DNA of 64,000 nt, taken from Thermanaerosceptrum fracticalcis. GTDB taxonomy: Bacteria; Bacillota; Peptococcia; DRI-13. The stretch lies in contig NZ_CP045798.1 in the NCBI RefSeq assembly GCF_000746025.2, positions 1,350,501 to 1,414,500 on the forward strand, written 5' to 3'. The number at the start of each line of letters is the position of its first letter. Positions within the stretch are counted from its first letter, which is position 1. A program made the position numbers and the translations under genes. This document shows positions 58,119 to 64,000 of this stretch, piece by piece. The notes under the pieces were generated by a model, which ran no database searches, had not been told where the DNA came from, and was given only the letters and a program-made list of their open reading frames with translations.

Positions 58119-58142
58119 TTGTCGCTTGAGTTTATTTTTTAA
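58119..58142 (+). CDS. Seven-codon mini-ORF with near-perfect Shine-Dalgarno
   Basis: CAGGAGGTAAGG (58103-58114) precedes a TTG codon by 8 nt, and the frame encodes MSLEFIF before TAA. A T6 run overlaps the end. A strong ribosome-binding site on so short a frame recalls the CreT toxins of CreTA modules, but the rare-arginine codons of the described CreT are absent here. It could also be a regulatory leader peptide or chance. Confidence 0.35.
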   Translation: MSLEFIF

Positions 58143-58192
58143 AGATATCCCATTGATGTTCGTTATTAAAGACATGAATATAACCTTATGTC

Positions 58193-58293
58193 TTCCGTTT
58201 AAAATTCCGCTAATAACAAGGAGACTGAAACTATAAAAGTTTTTGTTGTAGTTTTTCCTTAACTAGATAACCCGCTTACAAGGGGACTGAAAG
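58193..58293 (+). ncRNA. crRNA-like guide RNA: two degenerate CRISPR repeats around a pseudo-spacer
   Basis: Repeat R1 (58193-58231) and R2 (58254-58293) align end to end with the array repeat read in crRNA sense. Shared elements are TTCC at the 5' end, a CCCG/CCG loop region, ACAAGG(G/A)GACTGAAA, and handle ACTGAAAG (R2) or ACTGAAAC (R1). Between them lies a 22-nt pseudo-spacer starting TATAAAAGTTTTTGTTGTAG. It is transcribed opposite to the cas genes; a weak promoter TTGATG-20-TATAAC (58153-58184) ends just before R1. Architecture is that of CreA/CreR-type RNAs, processed by Cas6 and used by Cascade for repression. Confidence 0.8.
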
Positions 58294-58308
58294 TGTTAAT
58301 GCCGATTT

Positions 58309-59268
58309 CTACTCAAACCTCACCTGATACTTCCCCATGCCAAACGTAGCCCCTTTACCCACATGGGTAAACTGACCAAGAGTTAATAATTGCATAAATT
58401 CTGCCAATTCCCCCTCGTAGGTTACGTTGCCTACCACACCGCCGAGATTCATCCTGGTATCCTGGCGGGAAGAATAGCGTTCCCAGTCAACCCAGATAAA
58501 TTCCTCGGAAACTGTCCTGATTTTTTCTGCTTGTTTGATGATCTCCTGGAAATTCCCGTTCGGCATAACGCCATGATGAAAATAATAAAGAGAGGAGAGC
58601 CGGCGGAGCAGGTTTCTGATCAGGATGTGAAAAGGAACATTACCTACATATCTGCCTTCAAACTTCAACCTGGTCATAGTTTGAAAATCAATAGATAATA
58701 CATTCTGTTCCCATGTTTTATCATAGTTCAGAACATCTCTACCACTCACCGTAAGGTCGAAGTTACGAACTAATTGATTGTCACCGGAGTAAACGACTTC
58801 TCGTTCTTCCGTGAGGTCATTGACGGCCGTTAACTCGGCTAATCGGTACTTCTTCCTGCCCTTACCGATGCCCAGTTCCCCCAGTTCCCGGAAAACCACA
58901 ATAAAATAGGGTAGGTAAGGAATAGCCCGTCCAAACAAAAGAAGATGAAAAGTGAGTCTTTCTCCTGGGCCATAAAAAGTCCGGGTCTCCAGGGGAGGCT
59001 CCAGTACGAAAGGCCTGGGGATAGTATCGTAGTTTTTTAAGACAAGGGAATCGGGTGGCGGCTCCGTCTCGAAAATGTAAGCGTAAGGACAGTTGCTTTT
59101 TAGCAAACATTGCGAACATGGACTTTTGGGTTGAGCGCAGGCGATTCTCCTGAAAGCCGTGCCAAACCCGCCCCTTAAGGTAGAACCTTTGTAAGCTGGC
59201 AGGTGTAACCCTTCTTCACCGGCTTCCAGAGTGATCTCGTACTTGGCGATTTTAAAATCAGCAAACAT
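58309..59268 (-). CDS. cas6: Cas6-family pre-crRNA endoribonuclease
   Basis: 319 residues. The N-terminus KGSTLRGGFGTAFRRIACAQ with CSQCLLKSNCPYAYIFE holds four cysteines of a zinc-like site. The C-terminus shows GGVVGNVTYEGELAEFMQLL and TLGQFTHVGKGATFGMGKY, the glycine-rich RAMP motif of Cas6. It should cut both the array and the crRNA-like RNA repeats, producing 8-nt handles. It is transcribed separately from cas3 because the 578-bp gap contains promoters and the opposite-strand RNA. The end of the crRNA-like RNA lies 16 bp from the cas6 stop. Confidence 0.9.
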   Translation of the reverse strand: MFADFKIAKYEITLEAGEEGLHLPAYKGSTLRGGFGTAFRRIACAQPKSPCSQCLLKSNCPYAYIFETEPPPDSLVLKNYDTIPRPFVLEPPLETRTFYGPGERLTFHLLLFGRAIPYLPYFIVVFRELGELGIGKGRKKYRLAELTAVNDLTEEREVVYSGDNQLVRNFDLTVSGRDVLNYDKTWEQNVLSIDFQTMTRLKFEGRYVGNVPFHILIRNLLRRLSSLYYFHHGVMPNGNFQEIIKQAEKIRTVSEEFIWVDWERYSSRQDTRMNLGGVVGNVTYEGELAEFMQLLTLGQFTHVGKGATFGMGKYQVRFE

Positions 59269-59296
59269 TCTTCAGCCCCCTTTAAATAGGGTCTTC

Positions 59297-59327
59297 ACTA
59301 TAATGGGAGCATGGTTATTTTAACCAT
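59297..59327 (-). promoter_or_regulatory. cas6 promoter with perfect 17-bp palindrome
   Basis: A -10-like TATAGT (59297-59302, minus) lies 29 bp upstream of the cas6 start codon. ATGGTTA-TTT-TAACCAT (59311-59327) is a perfect inverted repeat covering the position of the -35 element (GGTTAA, weak). This is a typical location for a repressor or activator operator. The cognate protein is not identified in the window. Confidence 0.55.
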
Positions 59328-59441
59328 TTCGTCAAATATTAGTTTAATTCCTGCTAAATAAAACATATTTTTCCACATTTTTTATAAATAGGTAGAAAAA
59401 AGAGCAGACCCTTCTTTAGGCATCTGCTCTCTCTTTTTTTC

Positions 59442-59978
59442 CTACCTTCTTCTCCTTAAAGCCTTCGGCTTCTGAAGTATTTCGCTCCAGATGATGGCCT
59501 GGCGCAGTTCAGCGGGGGAAGGAAAGGCCATAGCGGGTTCGGCCAACACTTGAGGTACAGGTTCAAGTACCCTTTCCTCCCCGCGTTCCTCCGTAACGCC
59601 CTCCATGTAACCTTGCCCGTCCACGCCCCGTCCTTCTTCATATAAGGCCATGGAAGGCTGTACCCGCTGTGCAGGTCTAGGTTGCTCAAGATGTGGGGCT
59701 ACAGTGGCCGGTTTAGCTTTTTTTACCCGTTTCCTGCCCGGCAGTTCCATTTCCATGCCTGGTATGGGGATTGGAAAAGGAAATGGGAAATTCTGAGGAG
59801 CGGACTCCTCGGTCCGTTCCTCCCGGATCACTTCAGGAACAGGTTTACGCCGCGGTTCCTGCTGCGGCGGTCTTTTTCTTTCCATCCCTTTTTTGCGGTC
59901 GGCAAAAGTCCGCAGGGCTATGAAGATAATGAAGATGATAATCCCTATTAAATCTTCCAAAAGGGGACACCCCCTCAT
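59442..59978 (-). CDS. Hypothetical membrane-anchored proline-rich protein
   Basis: 178 residues. An N-terminal membrane helix (LLEDLIGIIIFIIFIALRTF) precedes a charged, Pro- and Glu-rich linker (PFPFPIPIPGMEMELPG) and a short C-terminal helix QAIIWSEILQKPKALRRRR. The last segment looks conserved-domain-like, but I cannot assign a family. It follows floA on the same strand with a repeat block in between. Confidence 0.6.
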   Translation of the reverse strand: MRGCPLLEDLIGIIIFIIFIALRTFADRKKGMERKRPPQQEPRRKPVPEVIREERTEESAPQNFPFPFPIPIPGMEMELPGRKRVKKAKPATVAPHLEQPRPAQRVQPSMALYEEGRGVDGQGYMEGVTEERGEERVLEPVPQVLAEPAMAFPSPAELRQAIIWSEILQKPKALRRRR

Positions 59979-59984
59979 TAGTTA

Positions 59985-60063
59985 CTAGTTACTAGTTATC
60001 AGTTATTAGTGGTTTTCATCAGATCCCGGAAATCGGATATCGGAGGTCGGCAAGCGGATGTCG
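59985..60063. repeat. Third copy of the dispersed repeat block
   Basis: TTAGTTACTAGTTACTAGTT-type sequence is followed by AAATCGGATATCGGAGGTCG, the same pairing of motifs seen before glyQ. Confidence 0.55.
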
Positions 60064-60070
60064 TCCGTGG

Positions 60071-61066
60071 TTATTTCTTGCCACTGTCACCGCTGCCCTG
60101 GACAGGGCCGCCCTTGGCAATGGCATCTCTCATGCTGGTATCTGCCAGGATGTTCTGCATTTGATAATAATCCATGACACCCAGTTTCCCTTCCCGCAGA
60201 GCCTGGGCCATGGCTTTGGGCACTTCAGCCTCTGCTTCTACAACTTTCGCACGCATTTCCTGTACTGCAGCCTTCATTTCCTGTTCACGGGCTACGGCCA
60301 GAGCGCGGCGCTCTTCAGCCTTAGCCTGGGCAATACGCTTGTCGGCTTCAGCCTGATCCGTTTGCAACTGGGCACCGATGTTGCGTCCAACGTCAACATC
60401 AGCAATATCAATGGAGAGAATTTCAAAGGCGGTCCCCGCATCCAGGCCCTTGTTCAGGACAGTACGGGAAATAAGATCGGGGTTTTCCAATACTTCTTTA
60501 TGGGACTCGGAGCTGCCCACCGTTGTAACGATACCTTCGCCTACCCGGGCGATAATTGTCTCTTCGCCGGCGCCGCCCACCAGACGGTCAATGTTAGCCC
60601 GTACAGTTACTCTGGCCCGGGCCCTTACTTCGATACCGTTCTTCGCCATGGCGGCAATGACGGGAGTTTCAATGACACGGGGGTTAACACTCATCTGCAC
60701 GGCTTCTAAGACGTTACGACCGGCCAGATCAATGGCTGCGGCCCGTTCAAAGGCCAGGGGAATATTGGCCCTTTCCGCGGCAATGAGGGCATTGACAACT
60801 CTGTCTACATTACCGCCTGCCAGGTAATGGGCTTCCAGCTGGTTTGTGGTTACGTTGAGGCCTGCTTTATCGGCTTTGATTAAGCTGTTAACAATTAAGC
60901 TTGGAGGCACACGACGGAAACGCATACCCACCAGGGTAAAAATGCCGATTTTTACACCGGCCGCCAGGGCGGAAATCCACAGGCCCACGGGTATAAAGCT
61001 GAACAGGACGGCCACACCGACAAAAACAATGGCCACCATAATAATTAGAGCAATTAATTCAGGCAC
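60071..61066 (-). CDS. floA: Flotillin-like protein FloA (YqfA)
   Basis: 331 residues. N-terminal membrane hairpin ([20 protein letters not shown]), then the SPFH-like region with [20 protein letters not shown] and [20 protein letters not shown], and the EA-rich coiled coil. It organises membrane microdomains. In relatives it lies directly next to yqfC; here the CRISPR island separates them. Confidence 0.95.
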   Translation of the reverse strand: MPELIALIIMVAIVFVGVAVLFSFIPVGLWISALAAGVKIGIFTLVGMRFRRVPPSLIVNSLIKADKAGLNVTTNQLEAHYLAGGNVDRVVNALIAAERANIPLAFERAAAIDLAGRNVLEAVQMSVNPRVIETPVIAAMAKNGIEVRARARVTVRANIDRLVGGAGEETIIARVGEGIVTTVGSSESHKEVLENPDLISRTVLNKGLDAGTAFEILSIDIADVDVGRNIGAQLQTDQAEADKRIAQAKAEERRALAVAREQEMKAAVQEMRAKVVEAEAEVPKAMAQALREGKLGVMDYYQMQNILADTSMRDAIAKGGPVQGSGDSGKK

Positions 61067-61082
61067 TAAACATTCCTCCTTT

Positions 61083-62405
61083 TTAAGATTCTTCCTTCAG
61101 GGCATGGACGATAATACGTATTCCTTCCACCCTGTCTACCACAACTTTACTGCCTTTGGGAATAAAATCCCCCTCAGTGACTACATCAAGGCGTGTTCCA
61201 TCATCAAGTTCCACTGTCCCTGCAGGGCGCAGGACAGTGTAAGCCACTCCTCGACGACCCACATATTTGGTTAAATCCTGGATCTGTGAAACGTAGCCCT
61301 CTTCTTTATTATATTTTAAAGGTAAGACCAGGCGGTGCCAAAACTTGCGCTTGGTAAGAATTTTAAAGCTTAAAAGGACCAGTACGATGGTGCCGACCAG
61401 TGATAATACCAGGGAAATGACCCCTGCTTCCCAGCTAGGGGCAGAAAGCACAATACTGGCGATAATGCTAAGGATACCGCCGATCCCCGGCAGGCCAAAA
61501 CCAGGGACCAAAGCTTCCACCACCAGGAGGATGAGCCCTAAGAGGAAAAGAAGCACGGCTTCCCAGCCGGTAAAGCCGGCCAGGAGATGTCCTCCAAAGT
61601 AAAGGGCTAAAGAAACAAGACCGATCACCCCGGCGATACCCCAGCCCACAGTAAGAAACTCGATGATGATCCCGGCAATACCTATGGTGAGTAAGAAAGG
61701 AGCTACAAAGGGATTGGTCACAAAACGAGTAAGCTTTTCCGAAACCGAGGCCTCCGCTTCGATGATCCGCGCGTCACTAAAGCCCAGTTTAGTTAATAAC
61801 TCATTCCTATCGTTGACCGTGTAGTCGCTGTATCCAACTTTAGCTGCTTCCTGATAGGTGAGGGTCAAAAGCTTGCCTTTTTCCACTAATCCCGGGACAC
61901 CGGCATCCCGGTCAGCCATAGCTATGGCATATTTGGGGTCACGGCCATTGACTTCAGCCGTGGCTGCCATTTCTTTAGCCCAGTAGGAAACAAACTTTTC
62001 ATCGGCTCTTTGGGAACCGGAACGGGGTTCAGCATCACCTATGGTGGCTCCCGGCTGCATGGCAATAGTTTTGCTGGCCAGGGTAATCAAAGCACCGGCA
62101 GAGATAGCACCGCCTTTAACCAGAGCCGTGGTGGGAATGGAACTTTGGCGAATCGTATCCCTGATCTGTAAAGCTGCATCTACCCGGCCGCCAGGTGTGT
62201 CTATTTCTAAAAGGACCATATCCGCTTTAAGTTTTTCCGCCTCTGCATAACTTCTGGCTACGAATTTAGATAAACCCGGATCTATGGTATCTCTGATGGG
62301 TATGACATAGACAGTTTTAGTGGAAGCAGCCAAGAGACTTCCGGGAATGAGTGTTAGCAGTAAGCAAGTAATAAGCCAGTATACAATCAAGCCGTATCTT
62401 TTCAT
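61083..62405 (-). CDS. NfeD-family membrane serine protease-like protein
   Basis: 440 residues. Signal peptide, an N-terminal ClpP-class domain ([19 protein letters not shown]; Ser in [15 protein letters not shown]), four to five membrane helices, and a C-terminal NfeD OB-fold ([20 protein letters not shown]). It starts 16 bp upstream of floA; NfeD and FloA work together at the membrane. Confidence 0.93.
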   Translation of the reverse strand: MKRYGLIVYWLITCLLLTLIPGSLLAASTKTVYVIPIRDTIDPGLSKFVARSYAEAEKLKADMVLLEIDTPGGRVDAALQIRDTIRQSSIPTTALVKGGAISAGALITLASKTIAMQPGATIGDAEPRSGSQRADEKFVSYWAKEMAATAEVNGRDPKYAIAMADRDAGVPGLVEKGKLLTLTYQEAAKVGYSDYTVNDRNELLTKLGFSDARIIEAEASVSEKLTRFVTNPFVAPFLLTIGIAGIIIEFLTVGWGIAGVIGLVSLALYFGGHLLAGFTGWEAVLLFLLGLILLVVEALVPGFGLPGIGGILSIIASIVLSAPSWEAGVISLVLSLVGTIVLVLLSFKILTKRKFWHRLVLPLKYNKEEGYVSQIQDLTKYVGRRGVAYTVLRPAGTVELDDGTRLDVVTEGDFIPKGSKVVVDRVEGIRIIVHALKEES

Positions 62406-62630
62406 ATTTCACCTTCTTCCACGGAGCAATTTTTACCTGGTTATAAATATTCTACCATTCCTTTAGCTAAGAATGTTAGTTATTTTTATTTTAAAATCTT
62501 TACAATTTGTTCGATTGCCTTCATCCTCACAATTCATTATAATAGTTTACGTTTATGTCTTTCCAACATTATCCTTGGCTCACTATTTTGTCGTTTTAGG
62601 GCGAAATGGTAAGAAAGGAGTGATTTAACC

Positions 62631-63236
62631 ATGAATTTTGGGCCCATTAAATTACCCCGTTTAGTTTTCTTCTATGCTGCCATTGTTCTGACCGCAGTCC
62701 TCTGTATATGTATGTTTTATTTACAAAAGGAAGCTTTAGAGGATGAACTTTTAAAATGGCAGGAGGAAGCCCAGCGGCTAAAAAACGAATTAGAAAGGAT
62801 CAAACGCTATACGGAAATATATCAAACAAGTCCCGAAATTATCGCCCTTGTCCTCCGGGAAAGTGAAAAGTATAAAATAAATCCCACCATGATGTTGGAA
62901 CTAATTAAACTGGAAAGTAAATTCACAGCTAATGCCATCAGCCCCCATGGAGCCATAGGATTGTGCCAGATTAGACCCGAGACTGCGGAAGAACTGTCCA
63001 GAGAGCTGGGGCTTCCCCCGGAAAAAGAACTGCTTTTTAATGCCGAGTACAACATTAAGCTGGGCACCTACTTCCTTAGTAAGCTCCTGGATATTTATGA
63101 CAAAGACTACCACAAAGCCCTTACGGCCTATAACAGGGGCCCCGCCGGTCTCCTTGCATACATGAAAAAACGGGGTACGGCAGTGAGCACTTACTCCCGG
63201 CGTATTAGTGAAGGTTTAGCCCTCAATACGTATTGA
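62631..63236 (+). CDS. Membrane-anchored lytic transglycosylase (SLT domain)
   Basis: 201 residues. An N-terminal membrane anchor (FFYAAIVLTAVLCICMFYL) and a short coiled coil precede the SLT domain: catalytic Glu in MMLELIKLESKF, then NAISPHGAIGLCQIRPETA and YNIKLGTYFLSKLL, and TAYNRGPAG. It cleaves the MurNAc-GlcNAc bond of peptidoglycan. The Shine-Dalgarno AAAGGAGTGATT is strong. It is the only recognised protein gene on the plus strand, convergent with yqeY and divergent from nfeD. Confidence 0.92.
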   Translation: MNFGPIKLPRLVFFYAAIVLTAVLCICMFYLQKEALEDELLKWQEEAQRLKNELERIKRYTEIYQTSPEIIALVLRESEKYKINPTMMLELIKLESKFTANAISPHGAIGLCQIRPETAEELSRELGLPPEKELLFNAEYNIKLGTYFLSKLLDIYDKDYHKALTAYNRGPAGLLAYMKKRGTAVSTYSRRISEGLALNTY

Positions 63237-63264
63237 ATAACCTTAATTAATATTATAAAATTAA

Positions 63265-63293
63265 CAGCCTGGCTCTTGCCAGGCTGCTTTTTT
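63265..63293 (+). terminator. Terminator between SLT gene and yqeY
   Basis: 9-bp arms CAGCCTGGC/GCCAGGCTG with loop TCTT, followed by T6 on the plus strand. The minus-strand side also has an A+T-rich tail, so it may serve both convergent genes. Confidence 0.85.
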
Positions 63294-63750
63294 ATGCTTC
63301 ACCTTGTAAAACTTGTTTGACTAACTCGTTGACCAGCTTACCATCGGCTCTGCCTTTGGTGAGGGGCACAATTTTGCCCATAACTTTTCCCATATCCTTG
63401 GGGGATTGGGCACCAACTTCGTGCACAACCTTTTTAACCAGTTCAAGAATCTCTTGTTGGGAGAGCTGTTGAGGGAGATACTCCATAAGTATATTAATTT
63501 CTTGTTGGAGAGTTTCCACGGTTTCAGGACGGTTGGCTTTCTCGTATTCCGGAATGGAATCACGGCGCATCTTTACTTCCCGAGCCAATACCTCAATAAC
63601 TTCTTCATCACTTAGTTCATGTCCCCGCTCAATTTCCTGGTTCTTAATGGCTGCTTTTACCATTCGGATTACGGAAAGTTTAAGTTTACCGGCGTCTTTG
63701 GCTTTCATGGCTTCCTTCATATCCGCCGTAAGTCTTTCTTTAAGACTCAT
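63292..63750 (-). CDS. yqeY: YqeY/GatB-like family protein
   Basis: 152 residues. It starts SLKERLTADMKEAMKAKDAG and contains ELSDEEVIEVLAREVKMRRDS and QLSQQEILELVKKVV, the YqeY pattern (C-terminal domain shared with GatB). It is a small helical protein possibly tied to tRNA amidation. It follows rpsU by 12 bp, the usual rpsU-yqeY pair. Confidence 0.93.
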   Translation of the reverse strand: MSLKERLTADMKEAMKAKDAGKLKLSVIRMVKAAIKNQEIERGHELSDEEVIEVLAREVKMRRDSIPEYEKANRPETVETLQQEINILMEYLPQQLSQQEILELVKKVVHEVGAQSPKDMGKVMGKIVPLTKGRADGKLVNELVKQVLQGEA

Positions 63751-63762
63751 TAAAGGGACCCC

Positions 63763-63939
63763 CTATTTAAACTTACGCTTTCTCGCTGCCTCAGATTTCT
63801 TCTTTCTTCTGACGCTAGGCTTCTCATAGTGCTCGCGTTTTCTAACCTCTGATAAAACGCCGGCTTTTTGGCACGTACGCTTAAAGCGGCGGAGTGCACT
63901 GTCGAGAGATTCGTTTTTTCCAACTCTGACTTCACTCAT
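63763..63939 (-). CDS. rpsU: Small ribosomal subunit protein bS21
   Basis: 58 residues, beginning [20 protein letters not shown] and rich in Arg/Lys to the end ([16 protein letters not shown]). It is the standard bS21 sequence pattern. It precedes yqeY, as in most Firmicutes. Confidence 0.96.
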   Translation of the reverse strand: MSEVRVGKNESLDSALRRFKRTCQKAGVLSEVRKREHYEKPSVRRKKKSEAARKRKFK

Positions 63940-64000
63940 TCTTTCTCCCTCCCTCCACTAACGACCGTGTTGCTGAATAACGTGCTACGTATATTACAGC

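Noticed and set aside
58119-58142. Calling the mini-ORF creT outright
   Set aside because: It lacks the rare arginine codons of the described CreT, and the guide's best match is to the cas3 side, not to this promoter.
63750-63935. A 61-aa ORF at the right end of the window
   Set aside because: It is the +1 frame shadow of rpsU, whose own 58-aa frame matches bS21.

Overview
The window looks like the chromosome of an endospore-forming clostridium of the Peptococcaceae type. The evidence is the gene order rpsU-yqeY-(nfeD-floA)-yqfC-yqfD-phoH-pgpH-ybeY-dgkA-cdd-era-recO-glyQS, the sporulation genes yqfC/yqfD, a glycyl T-box leader, the dnaG-rpoD operon and a ccpN/PPDK-regulator/ppdK cluster. Every recognised protein gene except one (a lytic transglycosylase at 62.6 kb) is on the minus strand, so operons read right to left. 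All calls come from reading the sequence; no database was searched.

Layout by coordinate. 0.2-5 kb: transglutaminase/stalk-domain protein, coiled-coil zinc ribbon, Nif3, TrmK, then a decayed gamma-glutamyltranspeptidase and a large palindrome. 5.2-9.7 kb: tRNA-Val, a CAU tRNA, rpoD, dnaG, dgt. 9.8-13.9 kb: ppdK, its bifunctional regulator and a CcpN-type repressor. 14-17.4 kb: serine dehydratase, threonine dehydratase, a MaoC protein. 17.6-22.5 kb: glyS, glyQ, T-box, DUF4342 protein, recO, yqzL. 22.8-25.2 kb: feoA-feoB plus a small zinc ribbon under a Fur-like box. 25.3-30.4 kb: atypical response regulator, deoC, mgtE, yibE/F, era. 30.4-32.5 kb: a MerR-type HTH plus TnpB cassette with a structured downstream region, inserted between era and cdd. 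32.5-41.5 kb: cdd to yqfC. 41.5-59.4 kb: an accessory island holding a CopZ-like protein, decayed symporter and hicAB remnants, a 76-repeat CRISPR array, and a complete type I-A-like cas set. 59.4-63.9 kb: hypothetical protein, floA, nfeD, lytic transglycosylase, yqeY, rpsU.

The most interesting part is the 580 bp between cas6 and cas3. On the strand opposite the cas genes it carries two full-length but degenerate CRISPR repeats flanking a short pseudo-spacer. The pseudo-spacer matches (17 of its first 22 positions, with 9 of the first 10) a site directly upstream of the ribosome-binding site of the first ORF in front of cas3, next to a CCT trinucleotide that fits a CCN PAM. This has the architecture of a crRNA-like guide RNA that would direct the Cascade effector to repress its own operon (CreR-like) or a small toxin (CreTA-like). 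A separate promoter with an inverted repeat, a near-perfect Shine-Dalgarno and a seven-codon ORF lies between guide and target. The array itself holds a duplicated spacer block, two pairs of related spacers, and spacers whose translation resembles a stalk domain, an M23 peptidase and a baseplate protein.
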